Source: JACJYE01 sp964432875 (lineage in GTDB: Bacteria > Bacteroidota > Bacteroidia > Chitinophagales > Saprospiraceae). Taken from it: a stretch of DNA of 8,761 nt. Positions 1 to 5,830 of this stretch are shown here, in pieces. Each line of letters opens with the position of its first letter. Position 1 is the stretch's first letter. Position numbers and translations under genes: made by a program. The stretch covers positions 1 to 8,761 of the forward strand of contig CAYSPJ010000171.1 of the NCBI GenBank assembly GCA_964432875.1. The letters are read 5' to 3'. Under the pieces are notes generated by a model. It searched no databases and was not told the DNA's origin. It saw only the letters and a list, made by a program, of their open reading frames with translations.

Positions 1-19
1 TGGCGGCTGGAAGCCGCCA
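1..19. repeat. Perfect 8-bp inverted repeat (hairpin) at window edge
   Basis: TGGCGGCT (1-8) and AGCCGCCA (12-19) are perfect reverse complements separated by only GGA. No T-run follows on the plus strand, and the left side is cut by the window edge, so it cannot be judged as a terminator. It lies beyond the 3' end of the phosphorylase gene. It could be part of a terminator, a REP-like element, or chance in GC-rich sequence. Confidence 0.4.
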
Positions 20-76
20 AGCAAGGCACGGCCTCCAGGGCCCATAACCATGCTCCTACGGAGCTTGACGGGCGGA

Positions 77-123
77 GCATTCCGCTAGATGCCATAGCGG
101 ATGCAAAAGTGCAGCATCTTTTT
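77..123 (+). terminator. Possible terminator with a competing upstream stem
   Basis: GATGC (100-104) can pair with GCATC (114-118) and is followed by five T's (119-123), a weak intrinsic-terminator shape for a plus-strand transcript entering from the left. GATGC also belongs to a longer stem: GCATTCCGCTA (77-87) pairs with TAGCGGATGC (95-104) with one bulged T. The two stems cannot form together. A further small hairpin, GCTCC/GGAGC, sits at 52-64. The terminator stem is only 5 bp, so its function is uncertain. The region lies just past the phosphorylase stop, so it may simply be the structured end between convergent genes. Confidence 0.3.
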
Positions 124-157
124 CCTGCGCTTTTGAACCCCCTACCTCTAACGGTTC

Positions 158-1786
158 TTACCGTGCTTTGATGTACAACAAATCGTAATATTCTTCCAGC
201 ATCCTTTTCACGCCAAAGGCGTCGCGGGTGCTGAGGATGCTGGTGCGCATCATCTCCAGCCATTTCTTGCGGTTGTCGTAGTAAGTGGGCACTACCTCTT
301 TGAGGAGCACTTGGTAGAGCGCCTCGCGGTCGTGATCATCCAACACCGATTCTTTCTCGCTTTCGAAGCCGTCGCCAAACTGCCAGCCGTTGACGCCGTG
401 CTGGCAAGCTTCCGGCCACCAGCCATCCAGGATGCTGAGGTTGAGCACGCCGTTCATGGAGGCTTTCATGCCGGAGGTGCCGCTGGCTTCTTTAGGCCGG
501 CGTGGGTTGTTGAGCCAGACGTCAGAGCCGCGGGTGAGGGCGGCACCGATAGTCATGTCGTAGTTTTCCAGGAAAACCACGGCTTTAGGGTACAGCTGAG
601 ACATGGCGACCAGGTTGGCGGCGATGGCCTTGCCCTGGTCATCCAGTGGATGGGCGCGGCCAGAGAAGACCACTTGGATTTTACCGCTTTCAAGATAGGG
701 GGCTATGATTTCCGGCGTGGAGAAGATCAGGTCGCTGCGCTTGTAAGGTACCGCGCGGCGGGCAAAGCCGATTAAGAGCTTGTTTTCGTCCAGTTCTACG
801 CCATTGCGCTCCTTGATGAATTGAATCAGGGCGCGTTTGTTCTTCTGGTGGGGTTCCCACAAGTCTGTACCCTTAGCCGCAGCATCTAACATCGCCTTGT
901 CCACCCAAGTGCCGAGGTGGATGCCGTTGGTGATGGCCACGATCTCCGAGCGGCCCTGGATGTGCTTCCACATTTTGTTGGCCGTCTCGCCATGCAATTT
1001 GGCCACGGCATTGGATTTGCGCGACAAGCGCAGCGCGCCCACCGTCATATTGAAGGGGTCGCCTGCCAATTGGCGCAACTGGCTGGGTTTGATGCTCAGG
1101 TTGGCGCCCATATAAACCAGGCGGTCAACCGGGTGAGATTCGTTGCCTTGTACGACTGGAGTGTGGGTGGTGAAGACGATTTGCTCGCGGCTCGCCGCCC
1201 AGGCTTGCTCGAACTCCAGGCCATCCTCCATCTTTTCGCGGATCAGCTCAAAGCCCGCGAAGAGGGCATGGCCTTCGTTGAAGTGGTAGGTATCTACTTC
1301 GATGCCCAGGGCGCGCAGGGCGCGAACGCCGCCGATGCCTAGCACCATCTCCTGCGCGATGCGCTCCTCGCCAAACCAGCCATAGAGCTGGCCGGTGATC
1401 CAGCCATCGTCATTGCCTGGCACATCAGTATCCAGCAGATAAAGCGGCGCATTATCGAATTCTTCCAATTTCCAAATCTTGCAGCTCACATTGCGGCCAC
1501 GGATCATAACGTTGACCGACATGCCGGTGTCTTCCAGGATGTCGTCGTAGTTATAATTGTGATAGGTATCATAGGGCTGGCCGTTTTTATCGATCATCTG
1601 ATCGGTGTAGCCCTGCTTCCATTTGATGCCGATGCCGACGATGGGGTAGCCGTACTCTTTGGCGCCCTTCATATAGTCGCCGGCAAGGATGCCAAGGCCG
1701 CCAGCATAAGCTTTGAAGCGGTTGTTGAGGCCATATTCCATACAGAAATAGGCCACTTTGGGTAAAGTGCTTTGGTTGTCTGCCAT
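158..1786 (-). CDS. glgP: Alpha-glucan (glycogen) phosphorylase, short form
   Basis: This is a cytoplasmic GT35 enzyme of 542 aa that would release glucose 1-phosphate from the non-reducing ends of glycogen or maltodextrin, using phosphate and pyridoxal phosphate. Visible family landmarks are VAYFCMEYGL then YAGGLGILAGDYMKGA (residues 11-42), the GWFGEERIAQE and LGIGGVRAL blocks (136-160), YHFNEGHALF (167-176), THTPV (208-212), FARRAVPYKR (341-350), FSGRAHPLDDQGK (374-386) and ENYDM (407-411). The PLP-lysine block is EASGTSGMKASMNG (433-446), with Lys441 the expected Schiff-base residue. The length and N-terminus fit the compact alpha-glucan phosphorylase subfamily rather than the roughly 800-residue GlgP/MalP enzymes. 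The start follows the helicase stop by 12 nt, with no Shine-Dalgarno, and it places the conserved block at residue 11. A small hairpin (ACGGT/ACCGT, 151-164) overlaps the stop codon. The family call is firm; preference for glycogen over maltodextrin cannot be read from the sequence. Confidence 0.93.
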   Translation of the reverse strand: MADNQSTLPKVAYFCMEYGLNNRFKAYAGGLGILAGDYMKGAKEYGYPIVGIGIKWKQGYTDQMIDKNGQPYDTYHNYNYDDILEDTGMSVNVMIRGRNVSCKIWKLEEFDNAPLYLLDTDVPGNDDGWITGQLYGWFGEERIAQEMVLGIGGVRALRALGIEVDTYHFNEGHALFAGFELIREKMEDGLEFEQAWAASREQIVFTTHTPVVQGNESHPVDRLVYMGANLSIKPSQLRQLAGDPFNMTVGALRLSRKSNAVAKLHGETANKMWKHIQGRSEIVAITNGIHLGTWVDKAMLDAAAKGTDLWEPHQKNKRALIQFIKERNGVELDENKLLIGFARRAVPYKRSDLIFSTPEIIAPYLESGKIQVVFSGRAHPLDDQGKAIAANLVAMSQLYPKAVVFLENYDMTIGAALTRGSDVWLNNPRRPKEASGTSGMKASMNGVLNLSILDGWWPEACQHGVNGWQFGDGFESEKESVLDDHDREALYQVLLKEVVPTYYDNRKKWLEMMRTSILSTRDAFGVKRMLEEYYDLLYIKAR

Positions 1787-1798
1787 ATTATGAAAGTT

Positions 1799-3466
1799 TT
1801 ACTTGACAGCGAAAAATTTGGCCTTTTTGCCATGCTTTTTGCTATGGGAAAACTCTTTCTTCCCGGTCCTTTCCCTTTTTGGTGGGCTGCCGGCGTTCAC
1901 GCGCACGTCCCTGCCTTGGTATTGGAGGCCATCAAGCGACTTGATGATCTGTTGCGCTACGCTTTCGCTCACCTGGAAAAAGGTATGCTTGGTATTCAAA
2001 TCGATCTTGCCGATTTCGCTTCCGGAGATGCCGCTTTTGCCACATACATAAGAAAGGAAGCCCGCTTTGTTTTCCACATCGAGCGAGCCGATATTGATGA
2101 ACAGCTCGATGGTTTTCCCTTCGGGCAAGCGTGCGCCTTTTTCCTTGATGTTCAGGTTTTTGCCATCGAGGTGGGCCTGCATGGAAGGCTTCATCGTCAT
2201 ACTCACTAGCTTGTGGACCAGTTCCTCTTTCGACAAATCCTCTAAGTCCTGCATCAAAGCGGGTAGCAGCGGGGCAATCGATTGATGCGGCTCGGCATTT
2301 TTGACTTTTTTCAAAAAGCCCAGGAGCCGCTTTTCAAATACTTCCTGTCCGGAAGGGATGGCCACGGGGGTGAAAGGCGTTTTGAGCCTGGCCTCCAACC
2401 GGCGGATGAGGTCGCGGTCTTTAGGGTGTGCCAGGATGATAGAAAGCCCTTTCTGGCCCGCCCGCCCGGTGCGCCCGGCGCGGTGGGTGTAGAAATTGAG
2501 GTCTTCCGGGATATTGAAGTGGAAGATGTGGCTGATATTGCTGACGTCGATGCCCCGTGCCGCTACATCGGTAGCGATGAGGACTTTGAGCTGCCGGTCG
2601 CGGAAGCGGTTCATCACCCGGTCGCGCTGCGCCTGGCTGAGGTCGCCGTGCAGGGCATCGGCGTTGTAGCCATCGCGAGTGAGCTGCTCGGCTAGTTCCG
2701 AGGCGTCGCGGCGGGTGCGGGTAAAGACGATGGCGTAGGTGTTTTGAGTAAAATCGAGGAAGCGGCACAAAGCAGGATAGCGATCGGCCGGGCGTACCAG
2801 GACGTACTGGTGCTCGATGTCTGCATTGGAGGCGTTTTTAGCGCCTACGCTCAACTCAAAAGGATGATCCATGTAGTCTTCAGAGATGCGGCGCACTTCC
2901 GGCGGCATGGTAGCAGAAAAGAGCCAAACCAGTTTTTCTTCCGGAGTTTCGATCAGGATTTCATCAATCTCCTCTTTGAAGCCCATGTTGAGCATCTCAT
3001 CGGCTTCGTCCAGCACCGCGATGCGGATGTTTTGGAGGTTTACCGCTTTGCGGCGCATCAGGTCGCGCAGGCGGCCCGGAGTAGCAACGATGATGTGAGC
3101 GCCTCGCTTCGCTTCGCGGATCTGCTTGCTGATATCGGCACCCCCATAAACCGCCAGGGTGCGGATTTGCGAGCGGAAACGGGCAAATTGAGTGAGCTCG
3201 GTAGTGATCTGGAGGCAGAGCTCCCGCGTCGGGGCCAGGATCAGCGCTTGGGTGACGTTCTGGCTGTCGTCGATGCGTTCTACCAGCGGCAGGCCGAATG
3301 CAGCTGTCTTGCCGGTTCCGGTTTGTGCCAGGCCGATGAAGTCGATGTCTTCGGTTAATAAACGCGGGATCGCTTGCGCCTGGATAGGAGTGGGTTGGGT
3401 GAAGCCGAGTGCTTTCACGGCTTCGACCATTGGCTGGGATAACCCCAGTGCTTCAAATGCTTGCAT
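1799..3466 (-). CDS. deaD: DEAD-box ATP-dependent RNA helicase with DbpA-type RNA-binding domain
   Basis: This is an ATP-dependent RNA helicase of 555 aa, expected to unwind structured RNA in the cytoplasm (ribosome assembly, mRNA decay or cold adaptation in the DeaD/CsdA family). All core motifs are present in order: the Q motif with GFTQPTPIQ (21-29), I AQTGTGKT (47-54), Ia APTREL (78-83), Ib TPGR (129-132), II DEAD (153-156), III SAT (184-186), IV IVFTRTRRD (246-254), V ATDVAARGID (298-307) and VI HRAGRTGRAG (328-337). A linker is followed by a DbpA/CsdA-like RNA-binding domain at about 451-527 (IELFINIGSLD at the start, YQGRDVRVN at the end) and a Lys/Arg-rich tail (528-555). It precedes the phosphorylase gene by 12 nt, so the two are probably co-transcribed. 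The start has no Shine-Dalgarno and lies just after a long leader stem. The symbol deaD is used at family level; CsdA or a Bacteroidota-specific paralogue would be equally defensible. Confidence 0.95.
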   Translation of the reverse strand: MQAFEALGLSQPMVEAVKALGFTQPTPIQAQAIPRLLTEDIDFIGLAQTGTGKTAAFGLPLVERIDDSQNVTQALILAPTRELCLQITTELTQFARFRSQIRTLAVYGGADISKQIREAKRGAHIIVATPGRLRDLMRRKAVNLQNIRIAVLDEADEMLNMGFKEEIDEILIETPEEKLVWLFSATMPPEVRRISEDYMDHPFELSVGAKNASNADIEHQYVLVRPADRYPALCRFLDFTQNTYAIVFTRTRRDASELAEQLTRDGYNADALHGDLSQAQRDRVMNRFRDRQLKVLIATDVAARGIDVSNISHIFHFNIPEDLNFYTHRAGRTGRAGQKGLSIILAHPKDRDLIRRLEARLKTPFTPVAIPSGQEVFEKRLLGFLKKVKNAEPHQSIAPLLPALMQDLEDLSKEELVHKLVSMTMKPSMQAHLDGKNLNIKEKGARLPEGKTIELFINIGSLDVENKAGFLSYVCGKSGISGSEIGKIDLNTKHTFFQVSESVAQQIIKSLDGLQYQGRDVRVNAGSPPKRERTGKKEFSHSKKHGKKAKFFAVK

Positions 3467-3473
3467 GTTGTTA

Positions 3474-3529
3474 GGTTAAGCAGGCAGGTTTCACGTCCTG
3501 CCAAATTATGTTTCAGTGCCTGCTCAACC
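3474..3529 (-). promoter_or_regulatory. Structured 5' leader of helicase mRNA with competing hairpins
   Basis: In the minus-strand transcript, bases 3529-3517 (GGUUGAGCAGGCA) pair with 3486-3474 (UGCCUGCUUAACC) over 13 bp, with one G-U wobble. The base of this stem is 7 nt before the AUG. Inside the 30-nt loop, GGCAGG (3502-3497) can pair instead with CCUGCC (3488-3483), which takes over four bases of the long stem, so the two folds exclude each other. No U-run follows, so this is not an intrinsic terminator; it fits translational control or autoregulation by the helicase. Two smaller hairpins (CCCG/CGGG at 3551-3561 and TTCAC/GTGAA at 3564-3575) lie further upstream in the leader. The pairing is seen directly; the regulatory role is inferred. 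Confidence 0.5.
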
Positions 3530-3584
3530 CCAAGAAAAGTACTCGCTCTTCCCGAATCGGGCATTCACTCGTGAAAATAAAGCG

Positions 3585-3592
3585 CAAAGGTA
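3585..3592 (-). promoter_or_regulatory. Bacteroidota-type -7 promoter element for the helicase operon
   Basis: Read on the minus strand, this is TACCTTTG, a perfect match to the Bacteroidota primary-sigma -7 consensus TAnnTTTG. The expected transcription start is about 3575-3580, giving a leader of roughly 110 nt before the helicase AUG. No TTG is found at the usual -33 spacing, but AT-rich sequence lies upstream (3600-3645). It is the only perfect minus-strand match I found in the intergenic regions. Confidence 0.55.
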
Positions 3593-3688
3593 AGATTCTT
3601 TTTGGGATCGGAGTATATTTTTAGCAAAAATTGGAATTTTATTTTGCGGGGAGCTGTGCCAAGGCCCGGCCGCATTCAGGAAAGTAGT

Positions 3689-3720
3689 GCCCCGCTACTT
3701 CTGAGCAGAGGCAGCGGGGC
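3689..3720 (-). terminator. Strong GC-rich stem-loop, likely end of the lipoprotein transcript
   Basis: GCCCCGCT (3689-3696) and AGCGGGGC (3713-3720) form a perfect 8-bp stem with a 16-nt loop. Inside the loop TTCT and AGAG can add a short inner helix. It begins 48 nt past the lipoprotein stop codon on the minus strand and lies upstream of the helicase promoter, the expected place to separate the two transcription units. The U-tract after the stem is poor (ACTACTTTCC), so it may be Rho-assisted or protect the 3' end. The rest of the 301-nt gap between genes (3467-3767) is accounted for by the leader and promoter; nothing else is recognisable in it. Confidence 0.5.
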
Positions 3721-3767
3721 TGATTTGGGGTTTAACTTTGAGGTTTGCCGGGATAGAAGCATAGGCG

Positions 3768-4349
3768 TTAGATCCTCTCTGAAAACCCATCGCCATCTTT
3801 GACTAGCCGGCCCTGGCCGTTTTCGATGTAGTCATCATTGGGGTCGCCCTTGTCGTCCACCATGAAGACGGAGCGCTGGAGGTTGCGGATGCCGTCGGGC
3901 TCGAGGGTACCGGAATAGACATCGGTCTGCAGGAACTCATGCCCATTGCTGTCTTTGGTATCGATGCGCACGTAAACCGTGAAGTTGTTGCCCTGGCCGG
4001 AGATGAAGCTGCCCTGCCCCTCGCCGCTGGTATTCGCCTCAGTGAAGGATACTTTCAGCGTTAGCGTCTTGGGGTCAAAGTCAGAAAATTCAACAATCGC
4101 GTCATTGAATTGATAGCCGGGTTGAGCAATATCGTCAAAATTACTGCTCACCAAGATGGAAGGCGACATCAAAAAGCGCCCGCTCAAAGCTGGCGGGTTG
4201 TACCCTTCGTAAATAATCTGGCCATTGTCCCGGATGGCATCCAGGATATCCTTGGGGATGAAATCCTGGCCGGGGATGAGTTCGGAATGATCTTTGCAAC
4301 AAGCGCTCAGCAGGCTGGCGAGCATTAGGGAATAGAGGATTTTTTTCAT
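3768..4349 (-). CDS. Small putative lipoprotein of unknown function
   Basis: This 193-aa protein has a lipoprotein signal: MKKI followed by a hydrophobic stretch and the lipobox LLSAC, with Cys17 as the expected lipidated residue (Cys18 follows). The mature part is soluble, acidic and probably beta-rich. A recognisable stretch at about 40-62 (GQIIYEGYNPPALSGRF) resembles a pattern I associate with Bacteroidota lipoproteins, but I cannot name a family. The C-terminus is rich in Asp and Gly (DDKGDPNDD, VKDGDGFSE at 165-191), which could suit metal binding; that is speculative. The start is supported by the signal sequence directly after it. It lies 106 nt downstream of the OmpA/barrel gene on the same strand and could be read from the same transcript. 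No function is assigned. Confidence 0.85.
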   Translation of the reverse strand: MKKILYSLMLASLLSACCKDHSELIPGQDFIPKDILDAIRDNGQIIYEGYNPPALSGRFLMSPSILVSSNFDDIAQPGYQFNDAIVEFSDFDPKTLTLKVSFTEANTSGEGQGSFISGQGNNFTVYVRIDTKDSNGHEFLQTDVYSGTLEPDGIRNLQRSVFMVDDKGDPNDDYIENGQGRLVKDGDGFSERI

Positions 4350-4455
4350 GATGTCTGGATTGAATCTCCCCGGCTGGGCACCCGTAGTATGAGCACCCGC
4401 CCAGGGTAGTGATAAATAGATGTTATGGTAATTTGGAATACATCAGATATACAGC

Positions 4456-5667
4456 TTATCGCCCCAGGCGCAAAGCCAGCCCTATTTTCGCACAAGCCGG
4501 CCCATCGCCGCCATATTCGCCATACAGGCCGAGGGCGTCATTCAGGTAGTAGCGGATGCCGGCGAACAGGCTGGCATCGATCTTGTAGTTGCTATCAGTG
4601 AGCGGCTCGCCATTGAGGCGCTCGACCTCCAGGGTGACTAGCCGCCCATTGACTGCGGCGCCCGCATAGAGGTCGATGGTACTGCCCAGATTGAAGTGGT
4701 AGGCCAGGCGCGGCGCCAGGGTGTAGTAACTAAAGATGACACCCTCGCTTTCCTTGGGTGCCCAGCGCATCGCCCCGCCGGCCAGGCTGAGGCCCAGGTT
4801 GTGCCCAATGGGCAATTCCAGCACCATCCACACCGGCGGCAAGCTGATGCGGTTGTCGCGGTAGCCGATGCCGATGTTGCTCCCCAGCCCCAGCCCGCCG
4901 CCGATGACGAACTGCCCCTGGTGGAAAGCTTCGGCTGTGGCGAAAGGGCGGAAGCTGAAGTTGCGCTGCGGTGCCGCAGGCGATGGCGCAGCCGGGGGCG
5001 CTTCGGCTAAAGGCTGGTCGAAGCGGACTTCCCGCCCGTCGGCGAAGATGATTTTTTCGACTTGCCCCGTCCCGATTTGCTGTTCATCAGCAGAGCTGAA
5101 TTGCCGGTAGGCGACGTGCTGTTCGTCGTAGCTCCGCACCATCGCCCCGATGCGCTGGCCATTGCGCAGCACGATGAGGTCTTGTACGGTCTGTACGGTT
5201 TCGTTGCGTAGGATTTCCATCTCTACCCGACGGTTTTTGGCCCGCCCTTCGGGCGTGCTGTTGTCGGCAATAGGGTTGGAACTGCCGAACCCGCGGGCTT
5301 GGAGCCGGTTTTCAGCGATGCCTTTGCCGATCAGATAGTTCCTCACGGCGATGGCCCGGCCGCTGGATAGCTGCTCATTAGTGGCTGCCGAGCCGGTATT
5401 GTCGGCATGCCCTTTAATCATCAAATCCATGTTGGGGGCGGCTTTGAGCAATTGCGCGACTTGGTCCAGATAGGCCTTGCCCTGGCTGCCCAGGGCCGCT
5501 TTCCCGCTGGCGAAGTTGATGTCGCCCAAGTTGAGCACGAGATGTTCGGCTGATTCACCGCGGTCCAGCATCTGCAGGGCGCTCTGAAGCTCGTCTTGTG
5601 AGCTTTGGGCATACAGCAGGGCAGGCAGCACTAGGGAGGCTAGAAAAAAGCAGGATAGAATGCGCAT
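4456..5667 (-). CDS. OmpA-domain protein with SH3-like module and C-terminal beta-barrel
   Basis: This is an exported envelope protein of 403 aa. The signal peptide is about 1-20 (cleavage after LLYA). An OmpA-like peptidoglycan-binding domain follows at 44-153, with LNLGDINFASGKAAL, GHADNTG (86-92, Asp89), LSSGRA (100-105, Arg104) and GRAKNRRVE (141-149); the Asp and Arg match the pair that binds diaminopimelate in the family. Residues 160-214 form a short beta module (DLIVLRNGQRIGAMV ... VEKIIFADGREV) of the type common in Bacteroidota proteins. A Pro/Ala linker (221-234) leads to a Gly- and aromatic-rich region (240-403) with alternating strands typical of an outer-membrane beta-barrel. 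Classical OmpA has the barrel first and the OmpA domain last; here the order is reversed. It would tether the outer membrane to peptidoglycan. It is GC-rich compared with the next OmpA gene upstream. The barrel call rests on sequence pattern only. Confidence 0.88.
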   Translation of the reverse strand: MRILSCFFLASLVLPALLYAQSSQDELQSALQMLDRGESAEHLVLNLGDINFASGKAALGSQGKAYLDQVAQLLKAAPNMDLMIKGHADNTGSAATNEQLSSGRAIAVRNYLIGKGIAENRLQARGFGSSNPIADNSTPEGRAKNRRVEMEILRNETVQTVQDLIVLRNGQRIGAMVRSYDEQHVAYRQFSSADEQQIGTGQVEKIIFADGREVRFDQPLAEAPPAAPSPAAPQRNFSFRPFATAEAFHQGQFVIGGGLGLGSNIGIGYRDNRISLPPVWMVLELPIGHNLGLSLAGGAMRWAPKESEGVIFSYYTLAPRLAYHFNLGSTIDLYAGAAVNGRLVTLEVERLNGEPLTDSNYKIDASLFAGIRYYLNDALGLYGEYGGDGPACAKIGLALRLGR

Positions 5668-5830
5668 AGCTTGATTTTTTTTTATTGGTGATGATTTTAC
5701 TTTAGTCCGCAGTACGGCGGCGGAGGTACCCAGCTTAGGTCAGAAAATTTTGATTTTTATGGCTTTCGGCATGAAGCTCTATTACAAATTTCACTGCTCA
5801 TGCTCAGGTGTCGTGTGGTTAGCATCTGTG

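Noticed and set aside
311..1342. Overlapping plus-strand frames of 92-154 aa
   Set aside because: They are antisense to the conserved phosphorylase and have no family resemblance or plausible start context.
2744..3358. 204-aa open frame on the plus strand
   Set aside because: It is fully antisense to the helicase core, where all DEAD-box motifs are intact on the minus strand. It lacks a recognisable domain and looks like a codon-bias shadow.
3733..3740. TAACTTTG on the plus strand, matching the Bacteroidota -7 consensus
   Set aside because: There is no -33 TTG at suitable spacing, and it would drive only antisense RNA into the lipoprotein gene. A single 6-base match is expected by chance.
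3602..3802. 66-aa plus-strand frame in the gap between helicase and lipoprotein genes
   Set aside because: It spans a strong stem-loop, overlaps the 3' end of the lipoprotein gene antisense, and has no signal peptide, domain or ribosome-binding site.
5675..5683. Run of nine T's (A's in the mRNA) before the OmpA/barrel start, as a possible phase-variable tract
   Set aside because: A-rich leaders are usual in Bacteroidota, the run is outside the coding frame, and no promoter spacing dependent on it is visible.
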